Source: Parathalassolituus penaei (GTDB taxonomy: Bacteria; Pseudomonadota; Gammaproteobacteria; Pseudomonadales; Oceanobacteraceae). Taken from it: a stretch of DNA of 64,000 bases. This document shows, one piece after another, positions 35,151 to 44,925 of this stretch. Position 1 is the first letter of the stretch, and the number at the start of each line of letters is the position of its first letter. The notes beneath the pieces are model-generated. The model saw only the letters and a program-made list of their open reading frames with translations, was not told the origin of the DNA and made no database searches. The position numbers were made by a program, and so were the translations under genes. Location: contig NZ_JAPNOA010000005.1 in the NCBI RefSeq assembly GCF_026626885.1, positions 1 to 64,000 of the forward strand. Direction: 5' to 3'.

Positions 35151-36451
35151 GTGGGCATAAATGCCCACACTACAACCGAGCACCTATTAACACCGAATTC
35201 GCCCAGCGCAGCTGGCTGCCCAATGCCCATCTGGGCGAGCCGGGATTCACCGCAACGGCCGACCCGGCCGGGGCATGGATGCCCCGCCAGCTCAGTTGGC
35301 ACAGGGATGTGCCATCTGAGCGGGGTCGCACAGCCGTTGTCGGTGAAAACCGGGTAAACGAGCCCAGTCGGGCAAAAGCAGGGGGAGGCCCGCCCAGCCG
35401 GGGGACAAGGTCCCCCAAGAGGGCAAGCAGCCTGGCCAATTAACAAGCTGAGTTGCCGCCAGACGTCGGGCGCGATTTTTGTGGACATAAATGCCCACCC
35501 TACAACCGAGCAACTATTAACACCGAATTCGCCCAGCGCAGCTGGCTGCCCAATGCCCATCTGGGCGAGCCGGGATTCACCGCAACGGCCGACCCGGCCG
35601 GGGCATGGATGCCCCGCCAGCTCAGTTGGCACAGGGATGTGCCATCTGAGCGGGATCGAACAGCCGTTGTCGGTGAACACCGGAGAAACGAGCCCAGTCG
35701 GGCAAAAGCAGGGGGAGGCCCGCCCGGCCGGGGGACAAGGTCCCCCAAGAGGGCAAGCAGCCCGGCCAATTAACAAGCTGAGTTGCCACCAGACGTCGGG
35801 CGCGATTTTTGTGGGCATAAATGCCCACCCTACAACCGAGCAACTATTAACACCGAATTCGCCCAGCGCAGCTGGCTGCCCAATGCCCATCTGGGCGAGC
35901 CGGGATTCACCGCAACGGCCGACCCGGCCGGGGCATGGATGCCCCGCCAGCTCAGTTGGCACAGGGATGTGCCATCTGAGCGGGATCGAACAGCCGTTGT
36001 CGGTGAACACCGGAGAAACGAGCCCAGTCGGGCAAAAGCAGGGGGAGGCCCGCCCGGCCGGGGGACAAGGTCCCCCAAGAGGGCAAGCAGCCCGGCCAAT
36101 TAACAAGCTGAGTTGCCACCAGACGTCGGGCGCGATTTTTGTGGGCATAAATGCCCACCCTACAACCGAGCAACTATTAACACCGAATTCGCCCAGCGCA
36201 GCTGGCTGCCCAATGCCCATCTGGGCGAGCCGGGATTCACCGCAACGGCCGACCCGGCCGGGGCATGGATGCCCCGCCAGCTCAGTTGGCACAGGGATGT
36301 GCCATCTGAGCGGGGTCGCACAGCCGTTGTCGGTGAAAACCGGGTAAACGAGCCCAGTCGGGCAAAAGCAGGGGAGGCCCGCCCGGCCGGGGGACAAGGT
36401 CCCCCAAGAGGGCAAGCAGCCTGGCCAATTAACAAGCTGAGTTGCCACCAG
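35151..36451 (+). repeat. Tandem array of four 330-base hairpin-rich units
   Basis: Units begin at 35151, 35481, 35811 and 36141 with a period of exactly 330 bases; the last has one G less and lacks the linker. Each carries the core also found in the MITE at 22 kb. Predicted plus-strand hairpins per unit are GUGGGCA-UAAA-UGCCCAC, GGGGCA-UGGA-UGCCCC, GGCACA-GGGA-UGUGCC and GGGGGAC-AAG-GUCCCCC. First examples lie at 35270-35285, 35298-35313 and 35400-35416. Units 1 and 4 share variants, as do units 2 and 3. All reading frames are spuriously open because 330 is a multiple of three. The loops resemble CsrA/RsmA sites; the function is unproven. Confidence 0.9.
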
Positions 36452-36617
36452 ATCCGATCGAGACCCGGCCAGACGCCAGAGTTTTGCTTTTTGGGACAGA
36501 ACAACACCAATACGGCCATTTATCGATAAATGGCATGAGACATGGTCGTTAAATGCAGTGAACGGTATATTCTTGTATTGAACTGTTTCACAAAATCACT
36601 GTCAGCAGGACGCAGCC

Positions 36618-37610
36618 ATGTTCAAGCCCCTTTCCCTTTCCGTAGCTCTGACCAGTGCCCTGCTGGCCAGCCAGCCAGCCAGTGCAGAATTCCGTAACGA
36701 ATCCTTCAGTGTATTCGGTGCCGCCGGTTTCGAATGGGTCAGCTACGAAGAGAAAATCCCGAACTTCGGTGGTTACAAGGTCAAATCCGACTTTGATGCC
36801 GTTAACTTCGTGCAACGCACCGGTGGTTACACCGCCATCAACGAAGACTGGGGATTTTATATCACCACCGCCTCCACTCTGATCGCCATGGAACGTATGG
36901 AAGAATGGAACGCTTCCGGTTTTGCAGGCCCAGTGCAGCAGGACATGGCAACCATGAACTTCAACACCATCGACCTGACCATGGCCTACCACCTGCACAA
37001 TGGCACTTACCTGACGGCCGGTGGTCACTATCAGAAAATCGCGTTCTCTCGTTATGACTGGCGTTCAACCAGTTATTCCAACCAGTTTGCCGATGGAATC
37101 GAGAGCAATATCCGCAACGATGCCGCCCTTATGAACCAGATTGCGACCGATGTTGCGGCAGGCAAATACACCGATATCAGCACCGTTGACGAGTACATGG
37201 AAGCCATCCGCTTCTCGCCAGAAGAGAACCAGGACGTGATTCTGGAAGATGCTGCCACTTTTGGCGCCATGGTTGGTGTTGGTTATGACAGCTACTTTGT
37301 AGATCGCAATCCGGGTATACGTTGGCTGGGGTCTTTTGAAGTGGGTACGGTCATGTACGAACACGTACTGAATACATCCAATACCCGCGCCATGAACAAG
37401 GCATTTGCTGGCGGTCTGGATGCCCGTGCCCGTCTCGGTGTCGGTTACCAGTTCAGCAAGAAATTTGCGCTGATGCTGGTGTCGGATGCCCATTACAGCC
37501 ATCGAGATGCCATTAAAGAAACCACCTCTGAAGGCACCGTCAGCCGTCCGGAAAACACTCTGACAGCGCTGTCCGGTTACCTGAGCCTGAGCTGGAACTT
37601 CAAGTCCTGA
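36618..37610 (+). CDS. Predicted outer-membrane protein of unknown function
   Basis: The 330-residue protein has a signal peptide (1-23, ending ASA) and alternating beta strands with frequent Tyr, Phe and Trp, ending LSLSWNFKS, which fits an outer-membrane barrel. I do not recognise the family. A region at about 155-220, rich in Asp, Asn and Ala, is probably an extracellular loop. It lies downstream of the repeat array on the same strand as the DUF11 operon but has its own ribosome binding site (AGCAGGACGCAGCC) and is probably transcribed separately. A shared terminator follows. Confidence 0.75.
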   Translation: MFKPLSLSVALTSALLASQPASAEFRNESFSVFGAAGFEWVSYEEKIPNFGGYKVKSDFDAVNFVQRTGGYTAINEDWGFYITTASTLIAMERMEEWNASGFAGPVQQDMATMNFNTIDLTMAYHLHNGTYLTAGGHYQKIAFSRYDWRSTSYSNQFADGIESNIRNDAALMNQIATDVAAGKYTDISTVDEYMEAIRFSPEENQDVILEDAATFGAMVGVGYDSYFVDRNPGIRWLGSFEVGTVMYEHVLNTSNTRAMNKAFAGGLDARARLGVGYQFSKKFALMLVSDAHYSHRDAIKETTSEGTVSRPENTLTALSGYLSLSWNFKS

Positions 37611-37640
37611 TCGACTCCGGCATCTCCGCCAGCCACCAAC

Positions 37641-37670
37641 AAAAACGCCCGTTATCTAACGGGCGTTTTT
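37641..37670. terminator. Bidirectional terminator between the OMP gene and ccmI
   Basis: Arms AAAAACGCCCGTT and AACGGGCGTTTTT surround a four-base loop. With A-run and T-run on both sides it serves both the plus-strand gene before it and the minus-strand ccm operon. Confidence 0.95.
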
Positions 37671-37687
37671 GTTTTTACCTGGCCTGA

Positions 37688-38896
37688 TCAAGGCACCAGC
37701 TGGCTGATCTCCAGAGACTGGCGTTCTGTTTCGCGGTTGCTGACCGGAGCTGACTCAATCTGCCAGTCACCACTGCTGGCAACCGGTTTGCCAGTCAGTG
37801 ATACACGCGCCACCAGCACCACTTCGTTAAAGCCGCTGATGTTCATGCCCGGCGCCATTGCCATGCTGTCATCCAGTGTTACGTCCAATGGCAAATCGGC
37901 TACAGTTACACGTTTTACCGCCAGAGGCATTGGCGGACCCGCCACAGCACGGGCCAGAATAAATACCGGCGCATCCGCAGGCACCTTCTGACGGGCTTCG
38001 TCGCTGATGCTGACATGCAGTTTCAGACTGGCACGTTGCATCCAGGACAGATCAACCTTTTCACCATTGGCTTGCAAAGCCGATACTGCACGTTGAATAC
38101 CTTGTGCCAGCATCTGGGCTTCCGGGCCATCCGGCAGGCTTTGCCATAGCACTTTCCAGTGGTTGATGGCTTCTTGCGGATGCTTCAGCTCAAACGCCAG
38201 GATACCCGCCAGCCCCAGTGCCTGACGGCTGTTGGGTTGCAGAGCCAGTGCATCTTTCAGCAACTGATAAGTAGGTTCGTCGGCTTTCTGATCAGAACCG
38301 TAAAACCGCGCTTCCGCCAGCAGGGTCATGGTCGCCGCACGATCGTCAGTGGCATCCGCTGGCAACACATCCAGAATGTTCTGGAACGCCTGAATCGCCG
38401 CCGGATAATCACCCGTAGCACTCAGCAGACGGGCATTAAGATAACCCCATTCCAGATTCTTGGGATTACGAGCAGCCGCATGACCCAGCAGGCTCATCAG
38501 CTGTTCCCGTTCGCCCTGGGTCAGCTCTACCTTTTCACCCTTGTCGAGTAACGCCGTCGCCTGCAACTCCGGCGCAGAGCCCCACAGTTGGTACAGAGCT
38601 ACCGAACTCATCAGAGTGATGATCAGTACCGCCGTCAGCAGCACATAAGCACGACCATCACGGGTACGGATTTCCGCACGTTCTTCCGCCTGAGCCAGAA
38701 ACTCACGGTCCAGCTCCAGTTGCAGGGCGGCTTTTTCATCCTCTGGCAGATCAGAACTTTCGAGTTCGGTACTGCGTTCACGGTACAGCTGCAGGTTGGT
38801 GGCAGCCCCTTGCTGGTTATCCACAGCCCGATACCAGACCGGTTTCCACAGTAACAACGCCAGGGGCAGCAGTAATACTGCCAACATCAGGATCAT
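37688..38896 (-). CDS. ccmI: CcmI, apocytochrome c chaperone subunit
   Basis: The 402-residue membrane protein has two N-terminal transmembrane helices (about 2-22 and 95-113) around a short cytoplasmic leucine-rich loop. A periplasmic TPR region (about 140-280) and a C-terminal domain follow. In System I cytochrome c maturation CcmI (CycH) binds the C terminus of apocytochrome c and hands it to CcmF/CcmH for heme ligation. It is the last gene of the ccm operon and overlaps ccmH by four bases. Confidence 0.92.
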   Translation of the reverse strand: MILMLAVLLLPLALLLWKPVWYRAVDNQQGAATNLQLYRERSTELESSDLPEDEKAALQLELDREFLAQAEERAEIRTRDGRAYVLLTAVLIITLMSSVALYQLWGSAPELQATALLDKGEKVELTQGEREQLMSLLGHAAARNPKNLEWGYLNARLLSATGDYPAAIQAFQNILDVLPADATDDRAATMTLLAEARFYGSDQKADEPTYQLLKDALALQPNSRQALGLAGILAFELKHPQEAINHWKVLWQSLPDGPEAQMLAQGIQRAVSALQANGEKVDLSWMQRASLKLHVSISDEARQKVPADAPVFILARAVAGPPMPLAVKRVTVADLPLDVTLDDSMAMAPGMNISGFNEVVLVARVSLTGKPVASSGDWQIESAPVSNRETERQSLEISQLVP

Positions 38897-39378
38897 GCCT
38901 TGGGCTCCTCATTCTTGCTGCCAGCACCGGCACGTAATGCCTGCAAACGGGCCTGTTCTTCAGGGGTTAACGGCGCAACCGCTGGACGACCACGACGAAT
39001 CATGGCGACGACCAGCAAACCAATTACCAGTGCCGCAACTGGTCCGAGCCACAGCAGCCAGGTGTCTGCACGGAACGGTGGTTTGTAACGGACGAAATCG
39101 CCGTAACGGGCCACCATGTAGTTTTCGATGTCGTCGTCGGTTTTGCCTTGCTGCATCAGTTCGTAAATCTTGTCGCGCATATCACCGGCGACCGGTGAGT
39201 TGGAGTCGGCAAGATCCTGGTTCTGGCACTTGGGACAACGCAGTGACTCATTCAGCGCCTGAAAGCGGGCAATCTGCTCGGCGTCGTCGAAATGGTATTT
39301 ATGGCCGTTTACCACTGCCAGCGCAGGCCAGGACAACAAGGCCAGCAACAAAGCGAATACTCGTAAAGGTTGATTCAT
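38893..39378 (-). CDS. ccmH: CcmH, apocytochrome c thiol reductase
   Basis: The 161-residue protein has a signal peptide (about 1-22), the hallmark LRCPKCQ redox motif near residue 45 and one C-terminal transmembrane helix (about 107-125). It is the short CcmH (CcmL) form, with the CycH part encoded separately as ccmI. It keeps the CxxCH cysteines of apocytochromes reduced for heme attachment in the periplasm, together with CcmG and CcmF. Confidence 0.93.
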   Translation of the reverse strand: MNQPLRVFALLLALLSWPALAVVNGHKYHFDDAEQIARFQALNESLRCPKCQNQDLADSNSPVAGDMRDKIYELMQQGKTDDDIENYMVARYGDFVRYKPPFRADTWLLWLGPVAALVIGLLVVAMIRRGRPAVAPLTPEEQARLQALRAGAGSKNEEPKA

Positions 39379-39390
39379 CCCTGTGCCCTC

Positions 39391-39912
39391 TTACTTCAGC
39401 GCCCGGTATTCGGCTTCGAGTTTTTCCCAGACACGAGCATTCAGGTCACCCACGTGTTTGCCACGAATGATGCCCTGACTGTCGATCAGGAAGGTTTCCG
39501 GCGCGCCGTACACCCCAAGGTCGAGGCCCAGTTTGCCATCCGGGTCACGCAGAACCAGATCGTATGGATTGCCGTAGTTGAACAGCCACTGGCGTGCCTT
39601 TTCGTCATCGTCCTTGTAGTTGATGCCGTAAATAGTCACACCTTCTTCGGCGAGAATATTCAGGAACTCGTGTTCAGCCTTACAGGTTGGGCACCAGGTA
39701 GCCCAGACGTTCACCAGCGCCGGTTTACCCAGCAGATGTTCACGCCCCAGCGGAGCACCACTTTCCAGAGCATCGGTATTAAAGGTCGGGAACGGCTGGC
39801 CAATCAGCGGAGATGGCAACACGTCCTTGTCTTCACGACCAATCGACAGGAAAAACACCACCCCCAGAATCACACAGGCAAGCAGAGGCAAAAACAGAAA
39901 AAGACGCTTCAT
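39391..39912 (-). CDS. ccmG: CcmG/DsbE, thiol:disulfide interchange protein
   Basis: The 173-residue membrane-anchored thioredoxin has one N-terminal helix (about 4-24), the active site WCPTC in VWATWCPTCKAE near residue 75, and the GAPETFLID cis-proline segment near 135, both typical of CcmG. It passes reducing power from DsbD/CcdA to CcmH and apocytochrome c. It overlaps ccmF by four bases. Confidence 0.95.
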   Translation of the reverse strand: MKRLFLFLPLLACVILGVVFFLSIGREDKDVLPSPLIGQPFPTFNTDALESGAPLGREHLLGKPALVNVWATWCPTCKAEHEFLNILAEEGVTIYGINYKDDDEKARQWLFNYGNPYDLVLRDPDGKLGLDLGVYGAPETFLIDSQGIIRGKHVGDLNARVWEKLEAEYRALK

Positions 39913-41903
39913 ACCGGCAATTCTCCTCCGGACACTTCAGAACGACGCTGACGATAACGTTTGTCGAGCATGGCCAGCAGACCACCAATGGCCATAAAAA
40001 TGGCACCCAGCCAGACCCAGCGCATGAATGGTTTCACCTGCAGACGCATACCCCAGGCACCGTTATCCAGCGGTTCACCCATAGATACATACAGGTCGCG
40101 GAACAGGCCCACGTCGATTGCGGCTTCGGTCATGATGGAGCCACGTGCGGTGTAACGACGTTTTTCAGGTTCCAGCGTGTTGATCAGCTGGTCGCCGTCA
40201 TACACCGAGAAACGGGTAATGTCAGAGATATAGTTCGGGCCTTCGTAATGACCAGCACGTTCGAAAACAAACCGGTAGTCACCCAGCGTGTGCGACTCGC
40301 CCGGCGCCATACGCACGGATTCTTCCTGACTGTAATTGGCCACCATGGTGACACCCACAATGGTCACACCCACACCGATATGGGCGATGATCATGCCGAG
40401 GTAACTGAGGCCAAGGCCGCCGATACGCGACAGCTGGCCACGAGCCTTGCGCCACACGTCCAGTAAACTGCCAACAATCAGCCAGGCCGCCAGACCAATC
40501 CCCATCACCACTTTCAGGTTGATAGAGGATGCCATCACAAATGGAGCAGCGACCGCTACGACTACGGCCAGAATCGCCGCCAGCCACAGCATGGTGAACA
40601 GACGGCCGAAGGAATCGGCTTTCCAGCGCGCAATCGCACCTGCTGCCGTGGCAATCGCCAGAATCATGGAAATTGGCACAAACATGGTGTTGAACCACAC
40701 CGCACCCACGGAAATCTTGCCGTTGCCGAGGAAGTCGACAAGCAGCGGATAGAGGGTACCCAGCAGGATAGCGAAGGCCGCCACCACCAGCAGAACGTTG
40801 TTCAGCAGCAGGAAGCTTTCACGGGAGATCCACTCGTAACGCCCAACGGAAGCCACGGTTGGCGCCTTGATGGCGTACAGCAGCAGCGAACCACCGACAC
40901 AGATACCCAGCAGCGCCAGCACAAACACACCACGCTCAGGGTCGGAGGCAAACGCATGCACCGACGTCAGCACACCGGAACGCACCAAAAAGGTACCGAG
41001 CAGACTCAGAGAGAAGGCAAAAATCGCCAGCAACACGGTCCAGCTTTTGAACAGACCCCGTTTTTCAGTCACGGCCAAGGAGTGTAACAACGCAGTGGAA
41101 ACCAGCCACGGCATCAGGGAGGCATTTTCAACCGGGTCCCAGAACCACCAGCCGCCCCAGCCCAGTTCGTAATAGGCCCACCAGCTTCCCAATGCGATAC
41201 CAATGGTCAGGAAGATCCAGGCGGCAGTGGTCCATGGACGAGACCAGCGTGCCCACGCCGCATCCAGACGACCGCCCATCAGCGCGGCAATCGCAAAGGC
41301 AAACGCCACACACAGACCCACGTAACCCATATACAGGGTTGGCGGATGCACGATCAGGCCAAAGTCCTGCAGCAGCGGGTTAAGGTCTGCACCTTCGGTT
41401 GGAATGGAAGGCAGGTTACGGGCAAACGGATTGGAGGTTTCAAGTGTAAACAGGATAAAACCACAGGACACCAGGCCCATGATGCCCAGCACACGGGCCA
41501 GCATTGGCAGTGGCAGCGAGCGACTGAACAGCGCTACCGCCAGACCCCAGCACCCCAGCAGAGTTACCCACAGCAGCAGCGAGCCTTCGTGAGCACCCCA
41601 CACCGCACTGATCTTGTATGGCGTTGGCAACGCGGTATTGCTGTTGCTGGCCACATAGGCAACCGAAAAGTCGTCATGCACAAAACACCAGCCCAGCATA
41701 AACAGACTGAGCAGCAGGAACATCGACTGGGCAGCCGCCAGCGGTCGGGCATAGGCCATCAACAAACCATGACCACGCTTGACGCCCCACAGCGGAATCA
41801 GGGTTTGCAGCGCCGCTACCACCAGCGCCATGATCAGCGCCAGCTCACCAAACTCCGGGGCAGCCGTCAGTTGCGGCGACAGATCGCCATACAGATCAAA
41901 CAT
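39909..41903 (-). CDS. ccmF: CcmF, heme lyase subunit
   Basis: The 664-residue polytopic protein contains the CcmF WWD-type heme-handling motif (GWGGWWFWDPVENASLMPWL around residue 250), conserved WGAHEGSLLLW near 98 and about 14-15 transmembrane helices with a C-terminal periplasmic loop. With CcmH and CcmI it ligates heme delivered by CcmE to the apocytochrome cysteines. Length and order match other gammaproteobacterial operons. Confidence 0.97.
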   Translation of the reverse strand: MFDLYGDLSPQLTAAPEFGELALIMALVVAALQTLIPLWGVKRGHGLLMAYARPLAAAQSMFLLLSLFMLGWCFVHDDFSVAYVASNSNTALPTPYKISAVWGAHEGSLLLWVTLLGCWGLAVALFSRSLPLPMLARVLGIMGLVSCGFILFTLETSNPFARNLPSIPTEGADLNPLLQDFGLIVHPPTLYMGYVGLCVAFAFAIAALMGGRLDAAWARWSRPWTTAAWIFLTIGIALGSWWAYYELGWGGWWFWDPVENASLMPWLVSTALLHSLAVTEKRGLFKSWTVLLAIFAFSLSLLGTFLVRSGVLTSVHAFASDPERGVFVLALLGICVGGSLLLYAIKAPTVASVGRYEWISRESFLLLNNVLLVVAAFAILLGTLYPLLVDFLGNGKISVGAVWFNTMFVPISMILAIATAAGAIARWKADSFGRLFTMLWLAAILAVVVAVAAPFVMASSINLKVVMGIGLAAWLIVGSLLDVWRKARGQLSRIGGLGLSYLGMIIAHIGVGVTIVGVTMVANYSQEESVRMAPGESHTLGDYRFVFERAGHYEGPNYISDITRFSVYDGDQLINTLEPEKRRYTARGSIMTEAAIDVGLFRDLYVSMGEPLDNGAWGMRLQVKPFMRWVWLGAIFMAIGGLLAMLDKRYRQRRSEVSGGELPV

Positions 41904-41965
41904 GCTTGTGTCTCATTGGTTGAAAAGTGACGGTTGCCCCGAAGTCGCCTTCAGGGCACTCCGCC

Positions 41966-42433
41966 TCAGTTACTGCTTGCCGGGTTCTGCATGGCAGCTT
42001 TGCCGTCTTCATGCGCCTGATCGAGGGCATGTTTGACTTCCGGCGGCATGTATTTTTCATCGTGTTTGGCCAGCACTTCAGAGGCCTGCAGGGTGCCGGA
42101 CTCATCCAGCTTGCCCAGCGCCACAATACCCTGACCTTCACGGAACAGGTCCGGCAGAATGCCTTCGTAATGAATTGGCACCGTGGCCGCGCCGTCGGTT
42201 ACCTGAAAGGTCACCGCCAAACCGGTGTCATCACGCTTGAGACTGCCAACCACCACCAGACCACCGGCACGAATGGTGCGGCCGACCGGAACTTCGCCGT
42301 TGGCGATCTGGGTCGGAGTCTGGAACAGGTTGACGTTTTCACTCAGCGAATACATCAGCAGGCCCACCGCAGCACCGATGGCCACCACCATAAACAGGAT
42401 CAGCTGCAGGCGTTTTTTACGTTGTGGATGCAT
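41966..42433 (-). CDS. ccmE: CcmE, periplasmic heme chaperone
   Basis: The 155-residue protein has one N-terminal transmembrane helix (about 9-29) and a beta-barrel domain. The heme-binding His124 lies in [13 protein letters not shown], with the conserved [14 protein letters not shown] before it. Heme is bound covalently to this His and passed on to CcmF. AGGAG before the ATG at 42433 sets the start; the gene overlaps the end of ccmD by 17 bases. Confidence 0.95.
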   Translation of the reverse strand: MHPQRKKRLQLILFMVVAIGAAVGLLMYSLSENVNLFQTPTQIANGEVPVGRTIRAGGLVVVGSLKRDDTGLAVTFQVTDGAATVPIHYEGILPDLFREGQGIVALGKLDESGTLQASEVLAKHDEKYMPPEVKHALDQAHEDGKAAMQNPASSN

Positions 42434-42635
42434 CGTTGTTCTCCTCGGAAACAACCGCAGATGAACTGCGTTCACGGCGCAGACGACGAGCCTGCTCAGT
42501 TAACAGGCGTCGCCGATCGAGAATCGGTAACACAATGTTGATGGCCAGCACCAGAAAGGTGAGGCCGTAAGACAGCCACACGTAAAAACCGTGCCGTCCC
42601 ATCGCAATAAATTCGGCGAAGCTGTGAAATTCCAT
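42417..42635 (-). CDS. ccmD: CcmD, heme exporter accessory protein
   Basis: This 72-residue protein has one transmembrane helix (about 18-38), preceded by the typical [15 protein letters not shown] and followed by a basic segment. CcmD joins the CcmABC complex and helps release heme-loaded CcmE. It abuts ccmC and overlaps ccmE. Confidence 0.93.
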   Translation of the reverse strand: MEFHSFAEFIAMGRHGFYVWLSYGLTFLVLAINIVLPILDRRRLLTEQARRLRRERSSSAVVSEENNDASTT

Positions 42636-43408
42636 CAGCGTTGCCCCCCTTTGATACGCGCTGCGACTTCAGGCAGTTCCTGAATCCAGCTGCGTTTACG
42701 TTCGTGCCAGAGAATTTCGTTACGGGTGCGCAGGATCACCAGCAAGGCAAACAGCAGATAGGTCGCCACAATCATGATCAACAGCGGGATCAGCATGTCC
42801 GGGTGCATGGGTGGACGCTCGGTCAGCTTGAGGGTGGCTGGCTGATGCAGGGTGTTCCACCAGTCAACGGAGTATTTGATGATCGGAATGTTCACCAGCC
42901 CCACCAGCGACAGAATGGCACCGGCCTTGTGGCTGGCGTCTTCGCTTTCAATCGCACGCTGCAGCGCCATCACCCCGAAATACAGGAACAGCAGAATCAG
43001 CATCGAGGTCAGACGCGCATCCCAGACCCACCAGGTGCCCCAGGTCGGTTTGCCCCAGATCGCGCCGGTAAACAGCGCAATCAGGCAGAAGCTGGCCCCC
43101 AGCGGCGCAACCGCACGCGCTACCCAGGCCGCCATTTTCATTCGCCAGATCAGGAAGATGGCACCGGATACCGCCATGATCATGTAGCCGCTCTGGGCGA
43201 TAATCGCTGCCGGTACGTGAATGTAGATAATCCGGAAGCTGTCACCCTGCTGATAATCCGCCGGAGCAAACAGCAACCCCATCACCACGCCAACCAGCAT
43301 GCCAACACCGGACAGCAGCGCCAGCCAGATAATCCACTTCCCCGTCAGTTCATAGAACCACTTCGGCGAACCGAGGCGGTGGTACAAACGCACAAGCCAT
43401 TGCCACAT
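42635..43408 (-). CDS. ccmC: CcmC, heme transfer membrane protein
   Basis: The 257-residue protein has six transmembrane helices and the WWD-domain motif WGTWWVWDARLTSM near residue 127, with conserved His residues on both sides. It presents heme to CcmE on the periplasmic face. It shares one base with ccmD (position 42635). Confidence 0.96.
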   Translation of the reverse strand: MWQWLVRLYHRLGSPKWFYELTGKWIIWLALLSGVGMLVGVVMGLLFAPADYQQGDSFRIIYIHVPAAIIAQSGYMIMAVSGAIFLIWRMKMAAWVARAVAPLGASFCLIALFTGAIWGKPTWGTWWVWDARLTSMLILLFLYFGVMALQRAIESEDASHKAGAILSLVGLVNIPIIKYSVDWWNTLHQPATLKLTERPPMHPDMLIPLLIMIVATYLLFALLVILRTRNEILWHERKRSWIQELPEVAARIKGGQR

Positions 43409-43436
43409 AACAGCACTCCAACTCTCAATCGGCCTG

Positions 43437-44105
43437 TCAGCGTGACAGGTTCAGGCGCAAGGCAGCTGCCGCCGCAAACGGCGTCAGACACATGGCCAAT
43501 GCCAGCATGGCGCCCAGAAAGCCCAGCTGACTGTTAAAACTCATACCAATGCTGGCGTGGTACACCGCACTGGCCGCAAAAATCAGCACCGGAATATACA
43601 GCGGCAGAATCAGCAGACTCAGCAACAGGCCACCACTGCGCACCCCGGCGGTTAACGCCGCTCCCACCGACCCCAGCAAACTGAGAATCGGTGTGGCAAT
43701 CAGCAGGCTCAGCACCAGCGCGCCATAAGCGTCATCCGGCAGCGCCATCATTAATGCCAGCACCGGCGACATCAGGGTCAATGGCAGACCACTGCACAAC
43801 CAGTGCACCAGCGCCTTGGCCAGTGCCAGCATATACAGCGACTCACCGGAGGCCAGCCACTGTTCCAGCGTGCCGTCCTCAACGTCGGCCTTGTACAGTG
43901 AATCCAGTGACAGCAAGGTCGCCAGCAAGGCCGCAACCCAGATAATGCCACCGGCAATTTTCGCCAGAAACGCCGGATCCGGATCGACGGCGAGCGGGAA
44001 CATGGCCGCCACCATCAGGAAAAACATCAACGGGTTCAGCCATTCACCCGGATTACGGGCTGCCAGCAACAAATCGCGGCGTACCGTTGCACGTACCAGA
44101 CTCAT
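43437..44105 (-). CDS. ccmB: CcmB, ABC-type heme exporter permease
   Basis: The 222-residue protein has six hydrophobic helices and the CcmB N terminus (RDLLLAARNPGEWLNPLMFF). It is the membrane subunit of the CcmAB ABC transporter that drives release of holo-CcmE from CcmC/D. It overlaps ccmA by four bases and ccmC follows after 28. Confidence 0.95.
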   Translation of the reverse strand: MSLVRATVRRDLLLAARNPGEWLNPLMFFLMVAAMFPLAVDPDPAFLAKIAGGIIWVAALLATLLSLDSLYKADVEDGTLEQWLASGESLYMLALAKALVHWLCSGLPLTLMSPVLALMMALPDDAYGALVLSLLIATPILSLLGSVGAALTAGVRSGGLLLSLLILPLYIPVLIFAASAVYHASIGMSFNSQLGFLGAMLALAMCLTPFAAAAALRLNLSR

Positions 44106-44776
44106 GAACGTCCCTCCGTGGCGCGCACTCCCAGCTCCAGACGGCGCAGGGATGGAATCCCCTGCAAGGCATGGTGACTGGTGATAATCACCGCACCACC
44201 GGCAGCAACCTGACGCTGGATACGTTCTTCCAGCCAGGACACCCCTTCCACGTCGAGGGCCGTAAACGGCTCATCGAGAATCCACAGCGGCGCAGGCACC
44301 AGCGCCAGACGCGACAAACCAACACGGCGCTGCTGACCAGCCGACAACTGATTGCAGGGAGTATCCTCAAACCCGCCCAGCTGCACTTCGGCCAGAGCCT
44401 GCCAGAGATCGTCTTCGTGTAATTCCAGCCCGGCGTTCTGCCACGGGCTCATCAGCCAGCGCAGATTCTCGATGGGTGTCAGTGCCCGTTTGATCGCCGC
44501 CAGGTGGCCAAGATACACACGGTTGGCGGCATACTCGGCAAAACAATCGTGTAACGGCTCGGCGTGCCAGAGCAAATCACCTTCGTAATCGCGATTCAGA
44601 CCCGCCAGCAAACGCAGCAAGGTGGTTTTCCCGGCACCGTTCGGACCGGCCAGCTGCAGCAGGTCACCGTTACGGACATCCAGGTCCAGATTTTCAAACA
44701 GCACACGGTCGTCACGCTCGCACAACAACTGGCGAGCGCTCAGGGAAACACTATCGGCAGCAAACGACAGGGCCAT
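44102..44776 (-). CDS. ccmA: CcmA, ATP-binding subunit of the cytochrome c biogenesis ABC transporter
   Basis: The 224-residue ATPase has Walker A GPNGAGKTT near residue 43, the signature LSAGQQRRV near 143 and Walker B LWILDEPFTALD near 162. It works with CcmB. It is the first gene of the ccmABCDEFGHI operon, and its upstream region is divergent from the FliK-like gene. Confidence 0.95.
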   Translation of the reverse strand: MALSFAADSVSLSARQLLCERDDRVLFENLDLDVRNGDLLQLAGPNGAGKTTLLRLLAGLNRDYEGDLLWHAEPLHDCFAEYAANRVYLGHLAAIKRALTPIENLRWLMSPWQNAGLELHEDDLWQALAEVQLGGFEDTPCNQLSAGQQRRVGLSRLALVPAPLWILDEPFTALDVEGVSWLEERIQRQVAAGGAVIITSHHALQGIPSLRRLELGVRATEGRS

Positions 44777-44925
44777 GACTACTCCGGTTCACACGACCCG
44801 CAAAATGGCAGGCCGAAAAGCGCACGCATTATATACAAAAACCGCGCGGGCGCTGCCTTGAACATCCGTTGACCAGGGTCATGAAGCCACTCAAGTTCAG
44901 GTCGTTCTGGCCGATATTGGCGAAC

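Noticed and set aside
35144-36448. Open reading frame of 434 codons on the minus strand and 288 codons on the plus strand across the tandem array
   Set aside because: The unit length is 330, a multiple of three, so any frame free of stops in one unit stays open. The peptides are the translated hairpin repeat, other frames are equally open, and there are no ribosome binding sites.
35151-36451. CRISPR array
   Set aside because: The repeats are 330 bases with no short unique spacers and no cas genes nearby.
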